A stretch of DNA of 64,000 nucleotides from positions 44,605 to 108,604 of the forward strand of contig NZ_JAINWJ010000012.1 in the NCBI RefSeq assembly GCF_021021415.1. Direction: 5' to 3'. Position numbers and translations under genes: made by a program. The notes under the pieces are model-generated. The model ran no database searches. It saw nothing but the letters and a program-made list of their open reading frames with translations, and had not been told where the DNA came from. Position 1 is the first letter of the stretch, and the number at the start of each line of letters is the position of its first letter. The DNA is from Martelella mediterranea. Its GTDB lineage: Bacteria; Pseudomonadota; Alphaproteobacteria; Rhizobiales; Rhizobiaceae. Positions 25,444 to 33,188 of this stretch are shown piece after piece.

Positions 25444-26127
25444 ATGACAGAGCGGACGATACTTCTCGTCGATGACGACGCGGATTTGCGCGAGACGCTG
25501 GTGGAACAGCTCGAGCTCTACGACGAGTTCATCCTTCGCTCCGCTGATTGCGCGGCCAAATCGCTGAAGATGCTGCGCGAGGAACAGATCGATCTTCTGA
25601 TCATGGATGTCGGCCTGCCGGATATGGATGGCCGCGAGGCGGTGAAGATCGCGCGCAAGAACGGCTACAAGGCGCCGATCATCATGCTGACCGGCCACGA
25701 TACCGACAGCGACACCATTTTAGGGCTCGAGGCGGGCGCCAACGACTATGTCACCAAGCCGTTCCGCTTCGCCGTGCTTCTGGCGCGCATCCGCGCCCAG
25801 CTTCGCCAGCACGAGCAGAGCGAGGACGCCACCTTCAATGTCGGGCCCTATGTGTTCAAGCCGGGCCAGAAGCTGTTTCATACCGCAGACGGCCAGAAGA
25901 TCAGGCTCACCGAAAAGGAAGCCTCGATCATCCGCTATCTTTACCGCGCCGGCCAGAAGGTGGTAACTCGCGACATGCTTCTGGAAGAGGTCTGGGGCTA
26001 TAATTCCGGGGTCACGACGCACACGCTCGAAACCCACGTCTACCGCCTGCGCCAGAAGATCGAGGAAGACCCGTCGAACGCGCGTATTCTGGTGACCGAA
26101 AACGGCGGCTACAAGCTGGTGCCCTGA
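25444..26127 (+). CDS. OmpR/PhoB-family response regulator
   Basis: A 227-residue regulator with a receiver domain (about 5-118: acidic pocket DDD near 11-13, phosphoacceptor Asp in LLIMDVGLPDMDG, Thr in MLTGHD, Lys in YVTKPF). A winged-helix DNA-binding domain follows (about 130-225: IRLTEKEASIIRYLYRAGQKVVTRDMLLEEVWGY, then THTLETHVYRLRQKIE). No histidine kinase is adjacent, so it is an orphan in this window. The MTERTILLVDDD start was chosen over a slightly earlier one. It is followed by a small cyclic-nucleotide-like domain gene. Confidence 0.93.
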   Translation: MTERTILLVDDDADLRETLVEQLELYDEFILRSADCAAKSLKMLREEQIDLLIMDVGLPDMDGREAVKIARKNGYKAPIIMLTGHDTDSDTILGLEAGANDYVTKPFRFAVLLARIRAQLRQHEQSEDATFNVGPYVFKPGQKLFHTADGQKIRLTEKEASIIRYLYRAGQKVVTRDMLLEEVWGYNSGVTTHTLETHVYRLRQKIEEDPSNARILVTENGGYKLVP

Positions 26128-26179
26128 TAGGGCTTTGCCGGTTCGGGGGCAACGCGTTCGGGCGAGGGGGACGATAATA

Positions 26180-26626
26180 ATGGCACTGTCTGACGACATC
26201 GCGACGCTGCGCCGCGCGGAGCTTTTTTCCGGTCTTTCGGCCGAGCAACTTCGCCTCATCGCCTTCACCATCGCACGGCTTTCACTTGATGCAGGCGACA
26301 GGCTGTTTGACGAGGATCAGGACAGCGCCGGCGCCTATATGCTCGAAAGCGGTCATCTCGATCTTCAGGCGGGCGGGCGCTCCGCCGGCATTGCCGGGCC
26401 CGGCAGTCTGCTGGCAGAGGCAGCGCTGATCAGCCCCGTGCCCCATCGTTTCGCCGCCCGCGCCAGCGCGCCATCGGAACTCCTGCTGATCCGCCGCGAG
26501 CAATTCCTGCGCCTGATCGAGGAATATCCCGATATCGGCCGGGAAATGGAAAACCGCCTGCGCCAGAGCTTCGCCGACATGGTCGGCGCGCTGAATGCGG
26601 TGAAGACGCGGCTTTCTGATTTTTAG
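26180..26626 (+). CDS. Cyclic nucleotide-binding-like domain protein
   Basis: A 148-residue single-domain protein: LRRAELFSGLSAEQLRLIAFTIARLSLDAGDRLFDEDQDSAGAYMLESGHLDL, then GPGSLLAEAALISPVPHRFAARASAPSELLLIRREQFLRLIEEYPDIG. This is the CRP-type cNMP-binding beta roll and hinge helix without a DNA-binding domain. The phosphate-binding cassette (LLAEAALISPVPHRFAA) keeps the Glu but has a modified Arg-Ser/Thr part, so cAMP binding is uncertain. It lies 52 bp after the response regulator and is likely cotranscribed with it. Confidence 0.85.
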   Translation: MALSDDIATLRRAELFSGLSAEQLRLIAFTIARLSLDAGDRLFDEDQDSAGAYMLESGHLDLQAGGRSAGIAGPGSLLAEAALISPVPHRFAARASAPSELLLIRREQFLRLIEEYPDIGREMENRLRQSFADMVGALNAVKTRLSDF

Positions 26627-26644
26627 GCTTCGTTCCGAAGGCTT

Positions 26645-27106
26645 CTACACCGGTTCGACGACCAGCTTGCCGCCGTCATTGCCGGTGATGCGCACCGTGG
26701 CGCCCTGAGCCGCGTCCGGCCCTTCCGCCGTCCATGTCGTGTCGTCCAGTTTGATGCGGCCCCGACCGTTGACGATCGCCTCGCTGACGATCGCGGTGCG
26801 GCCGATGAGGCTCGCCGCGCGCTGGTTCAGCAGCGGCTGGTCGGAGGTCGTGTCCCGGCGCGACAGCACCCGTCGCCCGACAAGGATGCTGACGAAGGCG
26901 AGCACGGCAAAGAGCACAAGCTGCAACTGCCACACCCAGAAGCCGAAGCCCTGGAAGGGCAGCGACAACAGGCCGAGGATCAGGGCCGCGATGCCAACCC
27001 AGATCAGGAACACGCCCGGCACGATCAGTTCGGCCACCAGCAGCAAGAGGCCGACGATGAACCAGCCCCAGGGACCGGACTCGGCGAAGAAGACGAGCAG
27101 CTCCAT
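26645..27106 (-). CDS. NfeD family membrane protein
   Basis: A 153-residue protein with about four hydrophobic segments in residues 1-75 (WGWFIVGLLLLVAELIVPGVFLIWVGIAALILGLL and following). A soluble C-terminal OB-fold-like NfeD domain follows (LIGRTAIVSEAIVNGRGRIKLDDTTWTAEG, GATVRITGNDGGKLVVEPV). NfeD proteins partner with SPFH/stomatin-like proteins in membrane microdomains. Here it lies 5 bp downstream of the SPFH gene on the same strand, the classical stomatin-NfeD operon. This is the short form lacking the ClpP-like protease domain. Confidence 0.92.
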   Translation of the reverse strand: MELLVFFAESGPWGWFIVGLLLLVAELIVPGVFLIWVGIAALILGLLSLPFQGFGFWVWQLQLVLFAVLAFVSILVGRRVLSRRDTTSDQPLLNQRAASLIGRTAIVSEAIVNGRGRIKLDDTTWTAEGPDAAQGATVRITGNDGGKLVVEPV

Positions 27107-27111
27107 CGCCG

Positions 27112-28119
27112 TCAGCTTTCCTTGCTGGAGCGCGGCGGACGCACAGATGGGGTCGAGCGGGGCGCCGGCGGCGTTGCTGCCGCCTTGCCGCCGTCATCGC
27201 CGCCGAAGACTTCCTTGGCGATCTGGCCGATGCCGCCCAGCGAACCGATGAGGGAGGAAGCCTCCATCGGCATCAGCACGATCTTGGAATTCGTCGACGT
27301 GCCGATGGCTGCCATGGCTTCGGTATATTTCTGCGCCACGAAGTAGTTGATCGCGGTGACGTCCCCTTCGGCGATCGCGGTGGAGACCGAGCGGGTCGCG
27401 TTGGCCTCGGCCTCGGCCAGCCGTTCGCGGGCCTCTGCCTCGCGGTAGGCGGCCTCGCGTTCGCCCTCGGCTTCCAGAATGGCGGATTGCTTGGAGCCTT
27501 CCGCGCGGAGAATCTGGGCGGCGCGGTGTCCCTCGGCGTCGAGGATCTGCGCGCGCTTTTCGCGCTCGGCCTTCATCTGCCGGCCCATCGCCTCGACCAG
27601 ATCGGCCGGCGGGCGGATATCCTTGATCTCGATGCGCGTTACCTTCACGCCCCACGGCTCGACCGCCAGATCGACGACGCGCAACAGGCGTTCATTGATG
27701 GAATCGCGGTTGGAGAGCAGTTCGTCGAGATCCATCGAGCCCATGACCGAGCGGATATTGGTCATGGTCAGATTGAGGACCGCCATCTCCAGATGGGCGA
27801 CCTGATAGGCGGCGGAGGCCGGATTGAGGATCTGGTAGAAGCACACGGCATCGGCCTCGACGCTGGCATTGTCGCGGGTGATGACCTCCTGCTCCGGCAC
27901 ATCCAGCACCTGTTCCATAATGCTGATGCGCTTGCCGATCCGGTCGATGAACGGGATGATCAGGTTGAGGCCGGGGGTCAGCGTGCGGGTGTAGCGGCCG
28001 AAGCGCTCCACGGTATAGCCATAGCCCTGCGGCACGGTCTTGATCCCGGCGAACAGCGTCAGAAGGATCAGCACCGCCAGAATGATGATCGTGATGGAAA
28101 ATCCTGTCAGTGCTTCCAT
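27112..28119 (-). CDS. SPFH/stomatin-like membrane protein (QmcA type)
   Basis: A 335-residue protein with an N-terminal membrane anchor ([17 protein letters not shown]), an SPFH domain (about 30-200: [71 protein letters not shown]) and a long alanine/glutamate-rich coiled coil (about 200-270). The C-terminal tail is proline-rich. Such proteins form large oligomeric membrane assemblies and modulate proteases such as FtsH. A strong AAGGAGG site precedes the ATG. It is paired with NfeD and lies downstream of hemH. Confidence 0.93.
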   Translation of the reverse strand: MEALTGFSITIIILAVLILLTLFAGIKTVPQGYGYTVERFGRYTRTLTPGLNLIIPFIDRIGKRISIMEQVLDVPEQEVITRDNASVEADAVCFYQILNPASAAYQVAHLEMAVLNLTMTNIRSVMGSMDLDELLSNRDSINERLLRVVDLAVEPWGVKVTRIEIKDIRPPADLVEAMGRQMKAEREKRAQILDAEGHRAAQILRAEGSKQSAILEAEGEREAAYREAEARERLAEAEANATRSVSTAIAEGDVTAINYFVAQKYTEAMAAIGTSTNSKIVLMPMEASSLIGSLGGIGQIAKEVFGGDDGGKAAATPPAPRSTPSVRPPRSSKES

Positions 28120-28156
28120 GTCGTTTCCTCCTTCGGCCGGTTTCTCCGGCTATTAT

Positions 28157-29194
28157 TCAATTTACCCAGCCCGACAGCTCGCGCGCAACCACGTGGTCGA
28201 TCACCCGCATGCCCTCGTCGCTGTCGTTGAGACAGGGAATATGGGTGAATTTCTCGCCGCCATGCTCCATGAAGCTTTCGCGGGCCTGTTCGCCGATTTC
28301 CTCCAGCGTCTCCAGACAGTCGGAGACAAAGCCGGGGTTCATCACCGCGATCCGCTTGATGCCCTTTTTCGGCAGCGCCTCGACGGTCTTGTCGGTATAG
28401 GGCTGCAGCCATTCCTCCGGCCCGAAGCGCGACTGGAAGGTGATCATCAGCCGCTCCTTGGAAAGCCCCAGCCGCTCGCGCAACAGCCGCGCCGTCTTCT
28501 GGCACTGGCAGTGATAGGGATCGCCCTTCTTGAAATAGGACTGCGGGATGCCGTGGAACGAGGTGATGATCAGTTCCGGTTCCCAATCAAGCGTGGCGAG
28601 GTGGTTCTCGACCGAGTTCGCCAGCGCGTCGATATAGACCGGATCATCGTGATAGGGCGGCACGGTGCGCAGGGCCGGCTGCCAGCGCATGGCGAGCAGC
28701 GCCTCGAACGCCTTGTCGTTGACGGTCGCCGTGGTCGACGCCGCATATTGCGGGTAGAGCGGGTAGATCAGGATACGCTCGCAGCCGGCCGCCTTCAGCG
28801 CCTCGATGCGCGCGGGGATGGAGGGCTGGCCGTAGCGCATCGCCCAGTCGATCACCAGGTTTGGCGTGTCCGCGTATTGCGCGGCAAGCTTTTCGGCCTG
28901 GCTGCGGGTGTAGGTGCGCAGATAGCTCTCATCCAGATCGTTGTTCCAGATCAGCTTGTAGGCTTCGCCGACCTTGGCCGGGCGGCGGTTCAAAACGATG
29001 CCGTAGAGGATCGGATACCACAGCGCCCGCGGCCATTCGATCACGCGCTTGTCCTTCAGGAACTCCTCAAGATAGCGCCGCATCGAAGCCTTGTCGGTGC
29101 CGTCGGGCGTGCCGAGATTGACGAGCAGGACGCCGACCTTGCCGAAGGCGACGCTGGGGTGTTTGTCCGGCCATGCGGCATGCATTTCTGACAT
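28157..29194 (-). CDS. hemH: Ferrochelatase
   Basis: A 345-residue enzyme inserting Fe2+ into protoporphyrin IX, the last step of haem synthesis. Conserved regions: GVLLVNLGTPDGTDKASMRRYLEEFL, YPLYPQYAASTTATV, the active-site His in ITSFHGIPQSYFKKGDPYHCQC, FQSRFGPEEWLQPYT, and PGFVSDCLETLEEI with the conserved Glu. The MSEMHAAW start has AAAGG 6 bases upstream; an ATG five codons earlier is less likely. It is the first of a probable hemH-SPFH-NfeD transcript. Confidence 0.96.
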   Translation of the reverse strand: MSEMHAAWPDKHPSVAFGKVGVLLVNLGTPDGTDKASMRRYLEEFLKDKRVIEWPRALWYPILYGIVLNRRPAKVGEAYKLIWNNDLDESYLRTYTRSQAEKLAAQYADTPNLVIDWAMRYGQPSIPARIEALKAAGCERILIYPLYPQYAASTTATVNDKAFEALLAMRWQPALRTVPPYHDDPVYIDALANSVENHLATLDWEPELIITSFHGIPQSYFKKGDPYHCQCQKTARLLRERLGLSKERLMITFQSRFGPEEWLQPYTDKTVEALPKKGIKRIAVMNPGFVSDCLETLEEIGEQARESFMEHGGEKFTHIPCLNDSDEGMRVIDHVVARELSGWVN

Positions 29195-29428
29195 CGGCAG
29201 CCTTTCCATTGTTGTCGTTGTCGGTTGTCATATAACAACGCAAACAAGGCTTCGCCAGATTATACGGTGTCGCAGATGGATCGGGGCGGTGCTGGCTGCG
29301 CCAGCATGGCAGCCAGCGCATGCGAAGAGTGATTGAGCTTCAGACGCAGAAGGGGCTCTACAAAAGTTCATAAGCGTGAACGACGCACAGCGCCACGTCC
29401 CGCGTCCCGGACAGCCAGCCTTTCAGGA

Positions 29429-29507
29429 GTCATGCTCGTGCTTGACACGAGCATCGAGGCCCCACGGAGAACGTTGCCTGGACCCTCGGGTCAAGCCCGA
29501 GGGTGAC
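29429..29507. repeat. REP/RIME-like palindromic intergenic element, copy 2
   Basis: ATGCTCGTG-CTTGA-CACGAGCAT (29432-29454) and ACCCTCGGG-TCAAG-CCCGAGGGT (29482-29504). These are the same modules as at 19501-19608 but with compensatory base changes that keep both stems perfect and both loops identical. Confidence 0.85.
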
Positions 29508-29519
29508 CCGAAGAAAGGC

Positions 29520-29557
29520 GGGAGCCGCAAAATGCTGCTGAAGCCCAAGCGGCTCCC
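29520..29557 (-). terminator. Hairpin downstream of the 5'-nucleotidase gene
   Basis: GGGAGCCGC and GCGGCTCCC form a perfect 9-bp stem around a 20-base loop, 12 bases beyond the stop codon. There is no T-tract, so termination may be weak or the structure may stabilise the mRNA end. Confidence 0.45.
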
Positions 29558-29569
29558 GAGACGCTTCTA

Positions 29570-31183
29570 TTACTTCGCCACGTCGGTAATGCGGCCGTCG
29601 GTGTAAGGCTCGTAGGGGCTGTTCATGCCGATATATTCGGCAACGGCATCTTCCAGGTTGGGGCCGAAATCATAGGCGTTCATGCCCTTTTCGGCGAACA
29701 CGGCATAGCCGTCGCCGCCCCCGCGCACATAATTGTTGGTGACGATGCCGTAGGTGGCGGTCTCGTCGATCGGCGTGAAGCCGCCATTGCCGTCGGCGAC
29801 CTCGACCGAGACGACGCGGCTGCCCGGTTCCTTGCTGGAATCATAGGTGTATTTCATGCCGGCGACCTGCGGATAGCGCCCGGCGCCGTCCTCGATCTGC
29901 GACAGACCGTTTTCGAGTGCTGCGATCACGTCGGCGCCCTTGAGCTGGAAGGTCGCGACCGTGTTCTGGAACGGCAGCACGGTCAGCACTTCGCCCATGG
30001 TCACCGTCCCGGTGTCGATCGACGCGCGCACGCCGCCGCCGTTCTGGATCGCGAGCGTGATGCCCTGATCGGCGACGCGGGCGAGCATGGCGTCGGCCAC
30101 GAGATTGCCCATCGAGCACTCCTCGGCGCGGCACACGGTGCGGTCGCCATTGACCTCGCCCGCGGTTTCGCCGACTTCCCGCTTCTTCAGCTCCTCAAGC
30201 GGCGCATCGAGTTCGGCGACCCGTGCCGCGAAGGCTTCGTCCGGGGTCACGGACGCATCAAGCAGGATTGGCGCGCCGGAAACGTCGATCACCTTGCCGT
30301 CATCATCGAAGGTGACGTTGAGATCGCCGAGATATTTGGAATAGGCATAGGCGGTGACGACCGGAACCTCTTCGCCCGACGGGTTCTTGACCATCGTCGG
30401 ATAGGGGCCGGCGGCCTTGTCGTCGGTGCTGGAAAGCAGGGTGTGGCTGTGTCCGCCGACGATCACATCAATGCCGTCGACGGCGGCGGCGATCTCCTGG
30501 TCGCGCTTGTAGCCGACATGGGACAGAAGGATGATCTTGTTGACGCCCTCTGCCTCGAGTTCGGGAACCGCCTTCTGCAGATACTCGATCTCGTCCTGGA
30601 AGGTGATCTTGGGGCCGGGCGATGACGTCTCGTCGGTATCGGTTGCCAGTACCGAAACGACCCCGACCTTCTCACCGTCGAAATCGAAGATCTCATAACC
30701 CTCGAACTTGCCGTGAACGATGCTGTCTTCGGCCGCGATCGTGTTGCCCGAGAGAATCGGGAAATCGATGGCGTCGATAAAGGCAAGCAGTTCTTCCGGG
30801 CCGTCGTCGAACTCGTGATTGCCGATCGCCATCGCATCGAAGCCGATGTCATTCATGAATTCGGCGATCGGCTCGCCCTTGTAATGGGTGTAGAACAGCG
30901 AGCCCTGAAACTGGTCGCCGGCATCGAGAACCAGCAGGTTCTCGCCTTCATTGTCGGCGCGCTTCTGGTCGATGGCGGTCTTGACCCTGGCAATGCCGCC
31001 GAAGCATTCGCCGGCGGCATCGTCTTCCGCCGAGCAGGTCGAATCATACTTGTTGATCGATTCGATGCGCGAATGGAGGTCGTTGATATGCAGGATTTCG
31101 AGCTCGAAATCGGCAAGGGCGCTGCCGGCTGAAAGGGTCAGCGCGGTTGCCGCGAAGAGGGCGGCTTTCGAAAGGGAATGCAT
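29570..31183 (-). CDS. Periplasmic 5'-nucleotidase / UDP-sugar hydrolase family protein
   Basis: A 537-residue protein with a signal peptide (KAALFAATALTLSAGSALA) and the two-domain UshA architecture. The metallophosphatase domain (about 27-330) has ILHINDLHSR, LVLDAGDQFQGSLF, AIGNHEFDDG, LLSHVGYKRD and VGGHSHT. The 5_nucleotid_C domain (about 360-535) has GNLVADAMLARV, IQNGGGVRASI and LPFQNTVATFQLKG. It would hydrolyse extracellular nucleotides to nucleosides and phosphate. CAGGAG precedes the start MHSLSKAALF. Monocistronic. Confidence 0.93.
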   Translation of the reverse strand: MHSLSKAALFAATALTLSAGSALADFELEILHINDLHSRIESINKYDSTCSAEDDAAGECFGGIARVKTAIDQKRADNEGENLLVLDAGDQFQGSLFYTHYKGEPIAEFMNDIGFDAMAIGNHEFDDGPEELLAFIDAIDFPILSGNTIAAEDSIVHGKFEGYEIFDFDGEKVGVVSVLATDTDETSSPGPKITFQDEIEYLQKAVPELEAEGVNKIILLSHVGYKRDQEIAAAVDGIDVIVGGHSHTLLSSTDDKAAGPYPTMVKNPSGEEVPVVTAYAYSKYLGDLNVTFDDDGKVIDVSGAPILLDASVTPDEAFAARVAELDAPLEELKKREVGETAGEVNGDRTVCRAEECSMGNLVADAMLARVADQGITLAIQNGGGVRASIDTGTVTMGEVLTVLPFQNTVATFQLKGADVIAALENGLSQIEDGAGRYPQVAGMKYTYDSSKEPGSRVVSVEVADGNGGFTPIDETATYGIVTNNYVRGGGDGYAVFAEKGMNAYDFGPNLEDAVAEYIGMNSPYEPYTDGRITDVAK

Positions 31184-31357
31184 GGCAAACTCCTGGTGCA
31201 GAATGAAATCGCGGCACTTGCCGCCCGGCACTTAACTTTACACGGGAATGTGACGACGTTTTAAACGGTTGCGTCAAGTGCCGATTTCAGGAGAGGCCAT
31301 AAAAGCGGGCCTCCCGACCGTTCCGGCCGGGAAAAGGCGGGCCGCCAGACCGCGTCG

Positions 31358-31894
31358 TCAGAAACTGGCGCCGGTCTGCGCGCCGGAGAAATTCACCGAC
31401 GGTGTCGTGGCGGGCATCGATGCCGGCGGCGTCATGGTGTTGGCCGGCATCGCTTGGGCGGGTTGAGCGCTCGCCACCTGCTGGGACAGGTCCGGCAGGG
31501 TGAAGCCGACGGGAGCCATGCTCGGCTTGTAGAGCGAGAATTTCGCGCCCTGGCTCGGCGTGCAGTTCATCAGATAGGGAGCCACCAGCGCGCAGTTGAC
31601 CCTGGACTGGGTCCGGCGCAGCACCGAGGTCAGCTCGATTTCGATCAGATTGCCGGTCTCGGCATAGGTGCCGATGGCGAGCGTGGTGTTGCTGTCGGCC
31701 GAAAGCGTCTCGAACCGGCCGCCGGCAAAGCGCGATATGATCCCGTCCTTGTCGCGCCACTCGCCATCAACGGCGGAAACGGGAGCCTGGGGTGCCGACG
31801 GCGTCGTGGGCAGCCGGCCGGACTGGGGCGTGGTGGTGCAGGAAGCGGCAAGCACTGTGCAGCAGACGAGGGTCAGGATCGGGATCGTTTTCAC
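31358..31894 (-). CDS. Omp10-like outer-membrane lipoprotein
   Basis: A 178-residue lipoprotein. A GTG start gives the signal peptide VKTIPILTLVCCTVLAASC, with LAASC as lipobox (Cys 19). The core DGEWRDKDGIISRFAGGRFETLSADSNTTLAIGTYAE and SVLRRTQSRVNCALVAPYLMNCTPSQGAKFSL resembles Brucella Omp10, a surface lipoprotein, and carries two conserved cysteines. The C-terminal 50 residues are Pro/Ala/Met-rich and probably disordered; Omp10 lacks this extension as I recall it. AAAGAG lies upstream of the GTG. A TTG-initiated extension of 18 residues is unlikely because it would displace the signal peptide. Confidence 0.8.
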   Translation of the reverse strand: MKTIPILTLVCCTVLAASCTTTPQSGRLPTTPSAPQAPVSAVDGEWRDKDGIISRFAGGRFETLSADSNTTLAIGTYAETGNLIEIELTSVLRRTQSRVNCALVAPYLMNCTPSQGAKFSLYKPSMAPVGFTLPDLSQQVASAQPAQAMPANTMTPPASMPATTPSVNFSGAQTGASF

Positions 31895-32156
31895 GGGCGC
31901 GCTCTTTCGCAATCGGTTCGGGTACAAGAAAGGCTTATCTGGCTTCAAAAATCAACTGCAAGAGGGCTGACTTGGTTCCATCCCCGCCGCACCGTTGCAT
32001 GGAAGGCTCACTGTCCGCGTGCGTGTCAGTGCCACAGAATCAAACCCGGCATATGCCGAAACTTGCCTGTGTTTTCCGCCGTCGCGGACGATGAACCAGT
32101 ATCCACCGGACCCGAAACTGTTCTATTGAGAGGCAAACGCGAAAAGGAGGCGGCGC

Positions 32157-32459
32157 ATGGCGGAAAAGCCGAGAATCAGAATTGTCTATTGCAGCATGTG
32201 CAACTGGCTGATGCGTTCGGCATGGATGGCGCAGGAACTGCTCTCGACCTTCTCGCTTGAAATCGGCGCGGTCACGCTCGAGCCGCGCACTGGCGGCATT
32301 TTCGAGATCTGGGTTGATGACGTCCTGATCTGGGAGCGTAAGCGCGATGGCGGCTTTCCCGGCCCCAAGGAGCTCAAGCAGAAGGTCCGCGACATCATCG
32401 ATCCCGATCGCGATCTCGGCCATGTCGATCGCGCGGGCGAGCCCGGAAAGCAGGACTGA
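32157..32459 (+). CDS. SelT/SelW/SelH (Rdx)-family protein with CxxC
   Basis: A 100-residue thioredoxin-like protein of the Rdx family: RIRIVYCSMCNWLMRSAWMAQELLSTF has the redox CxxC (CSMC, where eukaryotic relatives have CxxU). GAVTLEPRTGGIFEIWVDDVLIWERKRDGGFPGPKELKQKVRD follows. The family is thought to take part in thiol redox control, but the bacterial role is unknown. AGGAGG precedes the ATG. It lies just upstream of tRNA-Leu. Confidence 0.9.
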   Translation: MAEKPRIRIVYCSMCNWLMRSAWMAQELLSTFSLEIGAVTLEPRTGGIFEIWVDDVLIWERKRDGGFPGPKELKQKVRDIIDPDRDLGHVDRAGEPGKQD

Positions 32460-32523
32460 GGCGACAGGCGACAGGCGTGGCCGAGGCGAACAGCTTTTTT
32501 GTCGCGAAAACGTCAAATACCCG

Positions 32524-32552
32524 TTGACTAATGCCGCCACGCCTCTTAAACG
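32524..32552 (+). promoter_or_regulatory. Promoter of tRNA-Leu
   Basis: TTGACT, 17 bases, then TAAACG, ending 10 bases before the mature tRNA 5' end. The spacing and position fit a housekeeping promoter. Confidence 0.6.
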
Positions 32553-32562
32553 AGCCGTCATT

Positions 32563-32649
32563 GCCCAGATGGCGGAATTGGTAGACGCGCCAGCTTCAGG
32601 TGCTGGTACTCGCAAGGGTGTGGAGGTTCGAGTCCTCTTCTGGGCACCA
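32563..32649 (+). tRNA. tRNA-Leu (anticodon CAG)
   Basis: An 87-base class II tRNA with encoded CCA. The acceptor GCCCAGA pairs with TCTGGGC. The anticodon stem CCAGC/GCTGG encloses TTCAGGT, giving anticodon CAG (reads CUG). A long variable arm (ACTCGCAAGGGTGT region) and a GGTTCGAGTCC T-arm are present. It reads leucine, consistent with the type II variable loop. Confidence 0.97.
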
Positions 32650-32855
32650 ATTCATCTCGATATCCTGATTTTGTTTTGCCTCGCTATTCTAGCGGGAACC
32701 GGACGGCTGTTGTCGCGCCGACCGTCATTGATGCCGTATAAGTCGTGCGCTTTGACAGAATTTCCCGGTTCGGTTGTAGTCTACCTTCGGGATTTGAAAT
32801 AAAACACCCCAATAGTAACAATTTATACAATCATTAGTATTGCCTGTATCAGGTT

Positions 32856-32878
32856 TTTCAATTATTCATATATTGAAA
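32856..32878. promoter_or_regulatory. AT-rich dyad upstream of the small orphan gene
   Basis: TTTCAA and TTGAAA are inverted arms separated by 11 AT-rich bases, about 60 bp before the small gene at 32936. It could be an operator. The whole stretch 32800-32900 is strikingly AT-rich for this genome. Confidence 0.35.
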
Positions 32879-32935
32879 TATACAGCTATTGTGCAACAGG
32901 GCGCGCCTCAGAAAATATAAAAGGGAGGTGAAGGA

Positions 32936-33130
32936 ATGCATGATATTAGTGCGGAGAATCAGGAGCGCGCTGGGCGCTGGCTGATTGAAGAATCAAAGAA
33001 AACGAGAATGCTGAGGTCCATAGAAACGTCCTTGGATCTTGCCATCAAGCTGGGTTACAGCGCTGCCGCGGTTCGTATGTATGGAGCACTCGAGCTTATA
33101 CATAATGAAAAGGACCTCGGAGAAGATTAG
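32936..33130 (+). CDS. Small hypothetical protein (64 aa)
   Basis: I do not recognise this protein. It is soluble, charged and mostly helical in appearance (ENQERAGRWLIEESKKTRMLRSIETSLDLAIKLGYSAAAVRMYGALELIHNEKD). The ATG has a very good ribosome-binding site (GGGAGGTG), supporting real translation. Its base composition is less GC-rich than its neighbours, and the 100 bp upstream is very AT-rich, suggesting acquisition next to tRNA-Leu. No partner gene or terminator is obvious. Confidence 0.6.
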   Translation: MHDISAENQERAGRWLIEESKKTRMLRSIETSLDLAIKLGYSAAAVRMYGALELIHNEKDLGED

Positions 33131-33188
33131 TGATCGCGTATAACGCGTCGCCGAGTAAAGATCCGGCGGCGCGTTCTGTCGAAGGACT

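Larger units (their letters stand above)
29195..29569. other. Intergenic region with a palindromic repeat and no gene
   Basis: There is no convincing coding sequence between hemH and the 5'-nucleotidase gene. The region contains copy 2 of the palindromic element (29429-29507) and a long hairpin (29520-29557). The upstream part, 29195-29400, probably holds the hemH promoter. Confidence 0.6.

Noticed and set aside
32563..33130. An integrated island with an attachment site at tRNA-Leu
   Set aside because: No direct repeat of the tRNA 3' end, integrase or mobility gene was found. Only an AT-rich stretch and a small gene are present.
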